Positions 1 through 6,263 of a stretch of 9,127 nucleotides of DNA are shown piece by piece. The translations under genes and the position numbers were made by a program. The notes beneath the pieces were generated by a model. That model had not been told where the DNA came from. It searched no databases and worked only from the letters and a program-made list of their open reading frames with translations. Within the stretch, counting starts at the first letter, position 1. Every line of letters starts with the position of its first letter. Source of the stretch: Paludibacteraceae bacterium (GTDB taxonomy: Bacteria; Bacteroidota; Bacteroidia; Bacteroidales; Paludibacteraceae); NCBI GenBank assembly GCA_947445425.1, contig CANFFA010000070.1, positions 1 through 9,127 on the forward strand. Direction: 5' to 3'.

Positions 1-435
1 TCAAAAGAGGCGGCTAATACGGAGTACCTAAAAGTGGTTTCGGATCAGGCTATCCTTTGCACTTTTTTTAGAGAAAAGTTGGAAGAGGTGATGATGCAAA
101 AGCCTGATTTTGCCCTGAAATACATCAAATTCATCGGTTTCAATTACAAACAATATAAAAATAGCTATAAAAATATTCTCTTCAAAGATGCCAGGAGTCG
201 ATTGTTATTACTCTTGGGTTCCATTATCGAAAAAGAGGGCATACATGACCAAAGTTTTGCATTACCCAATTATTTAACACAAAAAGATTTTGCCCAATTA
301 ATTTGTGCCACCCGTCAAACGGTCATTACTTTGTTTCAAGAGCTTGAAGATGAGGGTTTAATCATGTATTCTAAAAAAGAAATTATCATAACTGATATAA
401 ATAAATTGAACAATCTTATCCAAAATGTAAAGTAG
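1..435 (+). CDS. Crp/Fnr-family transcriptional regulator, 3' part (5' end outside window)
   Basis: The frame is open from base 1 to the TAG at 433-435 (144 codons), so the gene begins upstream of the window. The GTG at 34 is an internal valine and not a credible start. What is visible is the linker or dimer helix of a cyclic-nucleotide-binding-type regulator, followed by a winged helix-turn-helix. The HTH is the segment LTQKDFAQLICATRQTVITL, continuing to QELEDEGLI, encoded at about 271-360. The pattern of an acidic residue plus A.., then TRxTV, then L..L...G.I is characteristic of Crp/Fnr C-termini. The effector-binding beta-roll is not in view, so its ligand cannot be judged. A promoter starts directly after its stop codon, so it probably has its own transcript and may control the downstream block; that is inference from position. 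Family assignment is firm, target uncertain. Confidence 0.87.
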   Translation, partial: SKEAANTEYLKVVSDQAILCTFFREKLEEVMMQKPDFALKYIKFIGFNYKQYKNSYKNILFKDARSRLLLLLGSIIEKEGIHDQSFALPNYLTQKDFAQLICATRQTVITLFQELEDEGLIMYSKKEIIITDINKLNNLIQNVK

Positions 436-470
436 TTGACATTTAATAATTTTACAACCCTTTATCTTTG
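436..470 (+). promoter_or_regulatory. Bacteroidota-type promoter for the YHS-DM13 block
   Basis: TTGAC at 436-440 is followed 24 bases after the TTG by TATCTTTG (463-470), which matches the TAnnTTTG -7 box of the primary sigma factor of Bacteroidota. The spacer is slightly long. The YHS start codon lies 27 bases downstream at 498. The -33 area is part of a loose palindrome (TTGnnA...TnnCAA, 436-457) that could be an operator for the adjacent Crp/Fnr-type regulator, but it is not a canonical Fnr box. Confidence 0.6.
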
Positions 471-497
471 TCGTATTAATTATAAAAAAACGAAAAG

Positions 498-1049
498 ATG
501 AAACGAGCAACACAAGTCACTATTGACACACAAGGAAATATCTATGAGCCAGTCCCTTGTCACATCCCACCAAAACAAGAAAAAGAATACCTAAAAAATC
601 TGGCTTTGATTCTTTTTCTCATCACCACTTTTACACTTTCTGCCCAAGATTCAGCCACCAGAGTAACAAACTTCAACATAACAAATGGAGTAGCCATACA
701 AGGATATGATCCTGTGTCTTACTTTACTAAGGGTATGGCTGAAGTGGGTGCAGCTAAGTACGCAGTCAGCTATTTAGGTGTCAAATACTATTTCAGTAGC
801 CAAGCCAACAGGGAGTTATTTAAAACATCACCCTCCAAATATGAACCACAATATGGAGGATGGTGCGCATTTGCAATGGGCGATAGCGGCGAAAAAGTTG
901 AAATTAATCCTACCACTTTTAAAATTGTCAATAATAAATTATATCTTTTTTACAATGCCTTTTTTAATAACACCCTGAAAAGCTGGAACAAAGACGAGCT
1001 GAAATTGAAATCAAGGGCAGATAAAAATTGGGGTTTAATGTTTAAATAA
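498..1049 (+). CDS. Exported YHS-domain protein with an unusual N-terminal peptide extension
   Basis: The product is 183 residues. Residues 1-30 form a polar segment beginning MKRATQVTIDTQGNIYEPVP. Residues 33-50 are a hydrophobic signal-like stretch ending in LSAQ, a common cleavage context in this phylum. The YHS domain spans about 62-125 and includes the hallmark YDPVSYF (70-76) and the later YGGWCAFAM (119-127). Proteins of this family are usually small, exported and suspected of binding metal; their exact role is not established. The 30-residue polar stretch before the hydrophobic core is too long for a normal signal peptide. There is no Met nearer the core: its first residues would match MKNLAL if the CTA codon at 588-590 were ATG. 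A relative of this extension occurs again at 1473-1544. The DM13 gene follows within 15 bp, so the two are probably co-transcribed. Confidence 0.85.
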   Translation: MKRATQVTIDTQGNIYEPVPCHIPPKQEKEYLKNLALILFLITTFTLSAQDSATRVTNFNITNGVAIQGYDPVSYFTKGMAEVGAAKYAVSYLGVKYYFSSQANRELFKTSPSKYEPQYGGWCAFAMGDSGEKVEINPTTFKIVNNKLYLFYNAFFNNTLKSWNKDELKLKSRADKNWGLMFK

Positions 1050-1061
1050 AAAATGATCACG

Positions 1062-1466
1062 ATGAAAAATCTAATTTTATTTTTGCTACTAATTGTAAGC
1101 ATTAGCTCCTGTAGAGAAGAGGGAATTTATACCAGTGAAATGAACAGTGATTTTTCGTTGTCTAGTTCACTGAAAATAAAAGAGGGGACTTTTCAGCCAA
1201 CAGTCGGAATAGTTGTCATGGGAAACGTTGAGATTTATATCAAAGAGGGTAAAAGTTATCTGAAACTATCGAACTTCTCTGTTTCGAAAGGACCTGACTT
1301 AAAAGTCTATCTCTCAAAAGCTAATACCCCTACTGAATTTGTAAATCTAGGGCCTTTACAAAATGATAAAATCTACGAACTTCCTATCCCGATTGGTGGG
1401 TATTCATACGTACTTATTCATTGTCAACAGTACAATCACTTATTTGCTACCGCTAAATTAAATTAA
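1062..1466 (+). CDS. DM13-domain lipoprotein
   Basis: From the ATG at 1062 the product begins MKNLILFLLLIVSISSC, a compact lipoprotein signal with the lipobox ending at Cys17. An earlier in-frame ATG at 1053 adds only MIT and is less convincing. The rest matches the DM13 domain: a G-F segment and the V-x-G strand early on, LSNFSVSKGPDLKVYLS in the middle, and Y-LP followed by YSYVLIHCQQY and FATAKL near the end. DM13 domains are proposed electron-transfer modules with a conserved cysteine, here the one in LIHC. The mature protein should sit in the envelope, tethered by lipid. It starts 12 bases after the YHS stop, consistent with a two-gene unit. Its stop lies within a TAAAT tandem repeat, and a tiny ORF starts 6 bases after that stop in the same frame. 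Biochemical role is unproven. Confidence 0.83.
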   Translation: MKNLILFLLLIVSISSCREEGIYTSEMNSDFSLSSSLKIKEGTFQPTVGIVVMGNVEIYIKEGKSYLKLSNFSVSKGPDLKVYLSKANTPTEFVNLGPLQNDKIYELPIPIGGYSYVLIHCQQYNHLFATAKLN

Positions 1467-1471
1467 ATTAA
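1454..1471 (+). repeat. TAAAT pentanucleotide tandem repeat over the DM13 stop codon
   Basis: About three and a half copies of TAAAT run through the last codons and the TAA stop (1464-1466) of the DM13 gene. Loss or gain of one unit would change the frame at the C-terminus and could remove this stop. Since the next ORF is two codons downstream in the same frame, the repeat is a plausible slippage site. This effect is inference. Confidence 0.55.
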
Positions 1472-1472
1472 G

Positions 1473-1544
1473 ATGAAACGAGCACGACAAATAAATACAG
1501 ACTCACATGGGAATGTTTATGTGCGAGTTCCATGCGACAACTAA
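1473..1544 (+). CDS. 23-residue small ORF homologous to the N-terminus of the YHS protein
   Basis: The ORF reads MKRARQINTDSHGNVYVRVP then CDN and stops with TAA. It aligns without gaps to the first residues of the YHS protein at 498: MKRA, Q, D, GN, Y, VPC are shared, with conservative changes such as I/V and S/T between. Several shared residues use different synonymous codons (GGA/GGG, GTC/GTT, CCT/CCA, TGT/TGC), the pattern expected if the peptide is translated and selected. It starts 6 bases after the DM13 stop in the same frame, so translation could be coupled. It has no membrane segment and one Cys near its end. Function unknown: a leader peptide, a small metal- or redox-related peptide, or the stub of a decayed second YHS-like gene are all possible. 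Confidence 0.5.
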   Translation: MKRARQINTDSHGNVYVRVPCDN

Positions 1545-1690
1545 AAAACAATTATAAACACATGAAACACTCATGCATAAAATGCACTAAAGAGCATGAA
1601 AATAAACACTTTACATATAGAGCAGTTGAGATCTTTGCAGTCCAATCATTGGCACATTGGCATATTATTTAATTAGCACATTATTTACAC
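1545..1690 (+). other. Intergenic segment with a doubtful 36-codon ORF and short degenerate repeats
   Basis: This stretch separates the YHS-DM13 pair from the barrel-to-ATP-grasp run. An ORF at 1562-1672 would encode 36 residues starting MKHSCIKCTKEHENKHF with a CxxC, but its tail is translated from the repeat below and it resembles nothing I know. No clear TAnnTTTG promoter box or terminator hairpin is visible, so read-through from the upstream promoter is possible. Confidence 0.4.
1649..1680 (+). repeat. Degenerate 8-mer repeats TTGGCACA / TTGGCATA / TTAGCACA
   Basis: Three related octamers occur at 1649-1656, 1657-1664 and 1673-1680, the first two adjacent, ending 10 bases before the next start codon. 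They resemble the short ATTAGCACATT-like repeats that I believe scatter between genes in some Bacteroidota; that comparison is from memory. No function is evident, though the position fits the 5' untranslated region of the barrel gene. Confidence 0.45.
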
Positions 1691-2596
1691 ATGAAACTGA
1701 TATTAAGCTTGCTTTTGATATACATTAGTATTAATATGGCTGTTGCTCAAGGATGTAGCGATGCCGGTATTTGTTATTTCTCTGCTCATAAGAGCGATAT
1801 TGTAGAGGAAAAAGTCATTAAAAATAGTATAGATTTTGGCTATGTTTTCGGAAAAGGTCCCAAGTCTGTTACCTATAATAATGCTTACCTAGGTTATAAC
1901 CATGATTTTTCGGAACAGTTCAATCTATCTTTACGAACCACTTACAACCAAGCCCATGGTGATTTTGGTACAATTGGTCAATTGGGTGATGTTTTTTTGG
2001 TGGGAAATTATAACTTTTTGAAAACAGAAAAGTCGTCGTGGGAATCTTCATTCGGCACAAAAATTCCATTAACCTCCGCAAATAGTAAAATTAACGGTTT
2101 TGCTTTGCCAATGGAATATCAGCCCAGCCTTGGAACGTATGATGCACTCTTCGGAATAACGTATCATTACGCCTATTGGGATTTCAATAGTTCTTTGCAG
2201 TTGCCAGTAATTCAATCGAATAGAAACTCCTATTTTGATGAATTTTCAGCCTCAAATGATTATCCAAGCACAAACTTGTTCAAAAGGAGATCTGATTTAT
2301 TGCTCAGAGGAAGCTATAACTTTATCACAGCGAATCAGAAATGGTCTTTCAAACCCAACTTGATTGGAATCTATCATTTGGGAAATGACTCTTTTGAAGA
2401 TGTTTTTGGACAAAGAAAAACCATTGCTGATTCGAAAGGTTTCACCGTGAATGCCAATCTGATTTCAGAATATAGCATTACCAACCAAAACTCAATTCAA
2501 TGGAGTCTTGCTATCCCATTAGTGGTTAGAAAGGTTAAACCGGATGGACTGACACGCGCATTGATCACACAAGTTTCTTACCAATATAAATTTTAA
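1691..2596 (+). CDS. Outer-membrane beta-barrel protein with CSDAGIC motif
   Basis: The 301-residue product has a signal peptide (hydrophobic residues 3-15, cleavage after AVAQ at residue 20). The mature protein begins GCSDAGICYF, whose Cys22 and Cys28 could form a disulfide. The remainder is a series of alternating, aromatic-rich amphipathic strands (for example YNNAYLGYNHDFSEQFNLSL and the last strand ending YQYKF). A terminal phenylalanine is the usual end of outer-membrane barrels. It resembles transporter-like barrels of Bacteroidota; substrate unknown. The DoxX-like gene starts 4 bases after its stop, so the pair is very probably co-translated, suggesting outer- and inner-membrane partners of one process. 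No TonB box or plug domain is present. Barrel assignment is strong; specific function is not known. Confidence 0.78.
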   Translation: MKLILSLLLIYISINMAVAQGCSDAGICYFSAHKSDIVEEKVIKNSIDFGYVFGKGPKSVTYNNAYLGYNHDFSEQFNLSLRTTYNQAHGDFGTIGQLGDVFLVGNYNFLKTEKSSWESSFGTKIPLTSANSKINGFALPMEYQPSLGTYDALFGITYHYAYWDFNSSLQLPVIQSNRNSYFDEFSASNDYPSTNLFKRRSDLLLRGSYNFITANQKWSFKPNLIGIYHLGNDSFEDVFGQRKTIADSKGFTVNANLISEYSITNQNSIQWSLAIPLVVRKVKPDGLTRALITQVSYQYKF

Positions 2597-2600
2597 AATT

Positions 2601-2993
2601 ATGAACTTGAAGCTATTTTCACTGATCTTAAGAATTACGGTAGCTGTTATTTTTATACAAACGCTCTATTATAAATTTACGGCGCATCCGGATTCGGTGC
2701 ATATTTTTACTGCTTTGGGACTAGAGCCTTATGGAAGAATTGGACTTGGAGTGATGGAGTTAATCACTTCCATTTTACTGCTAATCCCGCGAACAATAAT
2801 AGTAGGTATCCTACTTAGTTTGGGTATCATTTCCGGAGCCATTTTTTCACACCTCCTCGTCATAGGTATAAATGTAAATGGAGATGGCGGAAAGGTGTTT
2901 GAGCTGGCATTGGTAGTTTTATTTGCTTCAATCACACTACTGTATCTTCATAAAAATGAATTGTTTTCAATTATTAAAAAATATAGAAGATGA
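2601..2993 (+). CDS. DoxX/MauE-like inner-membrane protein
   Basis: The product has 130 residues with four predicted membrane helices (about 6-22, 45-62, 66-88 and 100-116) and a basic C-terminal tail ending KKYRR. The YKF motif after helix 1, the G-x-x-E-L in helix 2 and G-x-x-x-x-H in helix 3 match the DoxX superfamily, which includes quinol-oxidase-associated and MauE-like proteins linked to thiol redox chemistry. The start is fixed by the 4-base gap from the barrel gene and the N-terminal helix. Its stop overlaps the MsrB/A start by 4 bases (ATGA), a classic coupling. A role in delivering reducing equivalents across the membrane to the lipoprotein MsrB/A is attractive but is inference from adjacency; the protein has no conserved CxxC. 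Confidence 0.78.
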   Translation: MNLKLFSLILRITVAVIFIQTLYYKFTAHPDSVHIFTALGLEPYGRIGLGVMELITSILLLIPRTIIVGILLSLGIISGAIFSHLLVIGINVNGDGGKVFELALVVLFASITLLYLHKNELFSIIKKYRR

Positions 2994-4039
2994 AAGCGAC
3001 CCTTTTAACCCTATTTTCTTTTGTTCTGTTTCTGTACAGTTGTGGACAAAATAGTTCACATTCCAGTACAAGTGAAAAAACTTTTAATACAGCGGAACCC
3101 TCCCTCCAGCTATCACCCGCAGAGTGGAAATCTCGCTTAACACCCACACAGTATTTTGTACTCAGAGAAAAAGGTACCGAAAAACCTTTCAGTGGTGAAT
3201 TCGTTTTCACCAAAGAGAAAGGAACCTATAAATGTGGGGCCTGCGGGGAGCCTTTGTTTACCCATGAGATGAAGTTTGAGTCACATTGCGGATGGCCCAG
3301 TTTTGACAAGGAGATTGCAGGTCGCAAAATCATTCAAACTGAAGATAATAGCAATGGGATGAAACGGGTTGAAATTACTTGTGCTAAATGTGGAGGGCAT
3401 TTGGGACACATTTTTGACGATGGACCCACTGAAACTGGCAAACGGTATTGCGTAAATTCTGCCTCCCTCTCTTTCGAACCATTGGAGAAAAGTAAGGATA
3501 AAGTTTCTTCTCAAACCATCACTTTGGCCGGTGGCTGTTTCTGGTGTATCGAGGCGATTTTTGAGGAATTAAAAGGGGTAGAGAAGGTTGTTTCTGGATA
3601 TAGTGGGGGAGCTACCCTCAATCCGACCTACGCGGAAGTTTGTAGTGGTAACACAGGACATGCCGAGTCTGTACAAATTACTTATAATCCCAAGATCTTG
3701 AGCTTAGAGCAACTGCTTGAGGTATTCTTTAGTCTACACGATCCAACCTCGTTGAACAGACAAGGTGCTGATGTAGGGACGCAATATCGATCGGCTATTT
3801 TCTATCAAAACGAAGAACAAAAGAAAACTGCTGAAAAAGTTATTGCTATTCTCAATGCCAACAAGGCTTTTGAACGTCCCATCGTTACTGAAGTTACCGC
3901 ATATTCTCATTTCTATTCAGCCGAAAATTATCACCAAGAGTATTATGCTTTGAATAAAGAGCAGCCTTATTGTAAAGTAGTTATTAAACCAAAAATGGAT
4001 AAATTGCATAAGTTATTTGCAGAAAAATTAAAAAAATGA
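2990..4039 (+). CDS. msrBA: Lipoprotein bifunctional peptide-methionine sulfoxide reductase MsrB-MsrA
   Basis: The 349-residue product reduces methionine sulfoxides in proteins, with the R- and S-epimers handled by separate domains. Residues 1-18 are a lipoprotein signal ending LFLYSC, so it acts outside the cytoplasm. The MsrB domain (about 44-164) has zinc cysteine pairs C82/C85 and C131/C134, the SHCGWPSF motif and catalytic Cys154 in RYCVNSASL. The MsrA domain (about 175-330) has catalytic Cys183 in GGCFWC, SGYSGG, the GHAESVQ segment and a late Cys328 that may act in resolution. All key residues are intact. The order MsrB then MsrA in one chain is common in Bacteroidota. Start and stop overlap both neighbours by 4 bases, placing it in the middle of the operon. 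An electron donor is not identified here; the DoxX-like neighbour is a candidate. Confidence 0.95.
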   Translation: MKATLLTLFSFVLFLYSCGQNSSHSSTSEKTFNTAEPSLQLSPAEWKSRLTPTQYFVLREKGTEKPFSGEFVFTKEKGTYKCGACGEPLFTHEMKFESHCGWPSFDKEIAGRKIIQTEDNSNGMKRVEITCAKCGGHLGHIFDDGPTETGKRYCVNSASLSFEPLEKSKDKVSSQTITLAGGCFWCIEAIFEELKGVEKVVSGYSGGATLNPTYAEVCSGNTGHAESVQITYNPKILSLEQLLEVFFSLHDPTSLNRQGADVGTQYRSAIFYQNEEQKKTAEKVIAILNANKAFERPIVTEVTAYSHFYSAENYHQEYYALNKEQPYCKVVIKPKMDKLHKLFAEKLKK

Positions 4040-4539
4040 GAACACAAAACAGTTTATTTTTAGTGATTAAATCAGTTCTGGTTCAATTTATAGATGTTTT
4101 GAATCAAATGACCTACGATGACTATACACAGCCAATAGAATTGCTGAGTGGCAGTACGATTGGTGAGCATACGCGGCATATCATTGAGATATTCCAAAAA
4201 ACGATCATTGAATATGAAGCGGGAGTACTTGATTACGATAAACGAGACCGAAATGTCTTGATTCAATCCAACATAGATTATGCAATCGAGTGTTTAGCAG
4301 AAATCGTATCAAAAATCGAAAATGAGGATAAATTGCTGCATGTACTTTCCGAAACGAACAATAGAGCATTGCCCATTCAAACGAGTTATTTTCGTGAACT
4401 CTTGTATAACGTAGATCATTGTATTCATCATCAAGCCATTATTAAAATTGGAATACTTATTCTAGGAAATATAAAGGTGAATGATGAATTTGGAGTTGCC
4501 ATATCCACACTAAATTATAGAAATACATGTGCACAGTAA
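4036..4539 (+). CDS. DinB-superfamily protein
   Basis: A 167-residue, mostly helical cytosolic protein without signal peptide. GSTIGEHTRHIIEIF (residues 39-53) and NVDHCIHHQAIIKIG (125-139) are the signature segments of the DinB four-helix bundle. His45 or His48 with His128 and His132 are likely metal ligands. Family members include thiol-S-transferases and many uncharacterised metalloproteins, so the reaction cannot be named. The start overlaps the MsrB/A stop by 4 bases (ATGA) and the end overlaps the NRDE gene by 13 bases, so expression is coupled to both. A link to low-molecular-weight thiol metabolism would fit the sulfoxide reductase next to it, but this is speculation. Confidence 0.8.
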   Translation: MRTQNSLFLVIKSVLVQFIDVLNQMTYDDYTQPIELLSGSTIGEHTRHIIEIFQKTIIEYEAGVLDYDKRDRNVLIQSNIDYAIECLAEIVSKIENEDKLLHVLSETNNRALPIQTSYFRELLYNVDHCIHHQAIIKIGILILGNIKVNDEFGVAISTLNYRNTCAQ

Positions 4540-5276
4540 GCTATATTAAAGTAAATGAGCAGTACATTTTCAGTTCCAATCGCGATGAAAATATTAATCG
4601 ACCTCTGGCCATTGCTCCCATGAAAATAGAGCACGAAGGGTATTCATTGTATTACCCTACCGACCCGTTGGCAAATGGGACCTGGTTTTGTGTAAAAAGT
4701 GATGGGACGGTATTTGTGCTGTTAAATGGCGCCATTCAAAAACACCAACCTCAACCGTACTATAGAAAAAGTAGAGGGCTTGTGTTGCTAGAAATAATTG
4801 CAGAAAGCAACATGATGGTGGAGTGGGAGAGGGTTGAGTTAGAGAATATCGCTCCATTTACCATTATTGCCTTTAGAAGTGGCACTTTAGTTCAATTTCT
4901 TTGGGATGGATCGGAAAAACAAACCGACTTTTTAGACAGTTCAAAACCGTATATTTGGTCTTCTGTTACACTCTATACCCAAGAAATCAGAGACAAAAGA
5001 AAAAAATGGTTTCATGAATTTTTAGTTGATAAGCAATTTCACCCTACGGATGCTGAGCTATTGCAATTTCACACTCAAACAGAGGCTCAGGATCATGAAA
5101 ATGGTTTGTTGATCAATAGAAAAATGGAGATGCTAACCAAAAACGTAACGCAATGCGTCTTGACAAACAATGAATTCATTATTAATCATTTAGATTTAAT
5201 TAGTCATGAAAAATCGCATCTTAAAGATCAAATTGTGGTGGCACAAACTCAGGCACTGGGAGTATTGGTCTGCTAA
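4527..5276 (+). CDS. NRDE-family protein (TANGO2-like)
   Basis: The product starts MCTVSYI, with Cys2 and the NRDE motif at residues 18-21 (SSNRDEN), followed by NGTWFCVKSDGTVFVLLNGA; these define the NRDE/TANGO2 family. An N-terminal cysteine exposed after Met removal resembles Ntn-hydrolases, but no activity is established; in eukaryotes TANGO2 has been linked to haem and lipid handling. Length (249 residues) is normal. The start at 4527 is fixed by the conserved MCT and lies inside the end of the DinB gene. The last 23 codons lie inside the start of the ATP-grasp gene in another frame. That tail after HLDLISHEK looks unlike the rest and may be a run-on past an ancestral stop. Confidence 0.85.
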   Translation: MCTVSYIKVNEQYIFSSNRDENINRPLAIAPMKIEHEGYSLYYPTDPLANGTWFCVKSDGTVFVLLNGAIQKHQPQPYYRKSRGLVLLEIIAESNMMVEWERVELENIAPFTIIAFRSGTLVQFLWDGSEKQTDFLDSSKPYIWSSVTLYTQEIRDKRKKWFHEFLVDKQFHPTDAELLQFHTQTEAQDHENGLLINRKMEMLTKNVTQCVLTNNEFIINHLDLISHEKSHLKDQIVVAQTQALGVLVC

Positions 5277-6168
5277 TATCATTTACTTACCCACTGTGCT
5301 TTTATGGGGCTTTTACATGTTGCATTTTAGGTCTTTTCGCTTTTACAATTTGACCAATCCGGCGATAAAAAATGGGGGGTTATATGGCGATGATAAAATG
5401 AGTACCTATCAATTACTTCCTCCTGGCAGCTATCCTAAAACTATTTTAATTGAACAAAGTAAGAATTATAACTTTGTTCAATTAATGAAAGAAAATGAGT
5501 TTACATTCCCCGTTATCGCAAAACCGGACATCGGATGTAGGGGTGTTTTGGTTCAAAAGATTGATGACTTGGCTGCCCTAATCAAATACAGGGAAATTGC
5601 CAATCAAAACTTTTTGATTCAGGAGCTGTGCGAACTGCCTAATGAAATAGGTCTTTTCTACGCTCGACTTCCCAATGCATCCCAAGGTAAAATAACCGGG
5701 ATTACGATAAAGAATTTTTTAACTGTCACTGGGGACGGTCAATCTTCCATTCTAAAATTGTTGTTGAAAATTCCTCGCCATGCACTTCAGATTTCGAAAT
5801 TAAAAACAGAACTTAATCTGGACGAAACTTTACCCTTGGGTGAACAGCGCTGCCTGGTTCCGTTCGGAAATCATAATCGAGGTACCGAATTCCTGGATGG
5901 AAAAGCCTTCATAACCCCTGCACTAGAAGCTCGTTTTGATCAAATATTGGGACAAATTAACGGCCTCTATTACGGAAGGTTGGACATTAGATACAACACC
6001 CTGGAGGAGTTGGAAAAAGGGGAGCAATTTTCGATCATTGAATACAATGCAGTAAAAAGTGAACCAACCCATATTTATGATCCCGAACACTCGTTCTGGT
6101 TTGGGCAAAAGGAGATTTTTAGACATCAAGCAATTGTGTATGCAATTGTGTTACAAGACAATCAATAA
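5206..6168 (+). CDS. Membrane-anchored ATP-grasp protein, D-alanine-D-alanine ligase-like
   Basis: The 320-residue product begins with a basic and aromatic segment (LRHWEYWSANI) and a hydrophobic helix at about 24-39. It then reads GGLYGDDK (57-64) and an ATP-grasp core: IAKPDIGCRG (104-113, nucleotide-binding loop), QELCELPNE (139-147), the GRLDIRY strand (257-263) and IIEYNAVKSEP (277-287), whose Asp, Glu and Asn would bind metal and ATP. ATP-grasp enzymes join a carboxylate to an amine or thiol; the substrate is unknown and true Ddl activity should not be assumed. The start is supported by the MKNRILKIKLWWHKLRHWEY opening even though it overlaps the NRDE gene by 71 bases. The C-terminus after KEIFRHQAI seems some 30 residues shorter than I expect for this group, and the insertion sequence lies 29 bp beyond the stop, so the 3' end may have been trimmed. 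Confidence 0.75.
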   Translation: MKNRILKIKLWWHKLRHWEYWSANIIYLPTVLLWGFYMLHFRSFRFYNLTNPAIKNGGLYGDDKMSTYQLLPPGSYPKTILIEQSKNYNFVQLMKENEFTFPVIAKPDIGCRGVLVQKIDDLAALIKYREIANQNFLIQELCELPNEIGLFYARLPNASQGKITGITIKNFLTVTGDGQSSILKLLLKIPRHALQISKLKTELNLDETLPLGEQRCLVPFGNHNRGTEFLDGKAFITPALEARFDQILGQINGLYYGRLDIRYNTLEELEKGEQFSIIEYNAVKSEPTHIYDPEHSFWFGQKEIFRHQAIVYAIVLQDNQ

Positions 6169-6197
6169 TATTAAACTTTTTACGAAGGTCAAAAATG

Positions 6198-6251
6198 GGC
6201 TATTTCTTTTTTTGAGGTGCTAGGGTAAAAAAAAACTAACTTTGCGGAAAT
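6198..6251 (+). repeat. Left terminal inverted repeat of the insertion sequence (54 bp)
   Basis: It begins GGCTATTTC and ends GCGGAAAT. It is the reverse complement of 7673-7725 except for one extra A in the A-run (nine here, eight in the right copy). It contains a promoter-like sequence facing the transposase genes. Confidence 0.93.
6211..6244 (+). promoter_or_regulatory. Promoter-like sequence inside the left inverted repeat
   Basis: TTTG (6211-6214), a 22-base spacer and TAACTTTG (6237-6244) fit the -33/-7 promoter pattern of Bacteroidota. The first transposase ATG is 19 bases further on at 6264, so this is the likely transposase promoter. The -7 box is an exact TAnnTTTG match. Confidence 0.6.
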
Positions 6252-6263
6252 AAAACTAAGCTC

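Noticed and set aside
34..36. GTG at 34 as the start of the Crp/Fnr-type gene
   Set aside because: The frame is open to base 1 and a protein starting here would lack the whole sensor domain, so the gene is treated as cut by the window edge.
1562..1672. 36-codon ORF with a CxxC before the barrel gene
   Set aside because: Its C-terminal end is translated from the octamer repeats and there is no second copy or known family; kept only as a note in the intergenic entry.
2974..3514. Minus-strand ORFs opposite msrBA
   Set aside because: They overlap a clearly conserved gene with all catalytic motifs and show no independent protein features.
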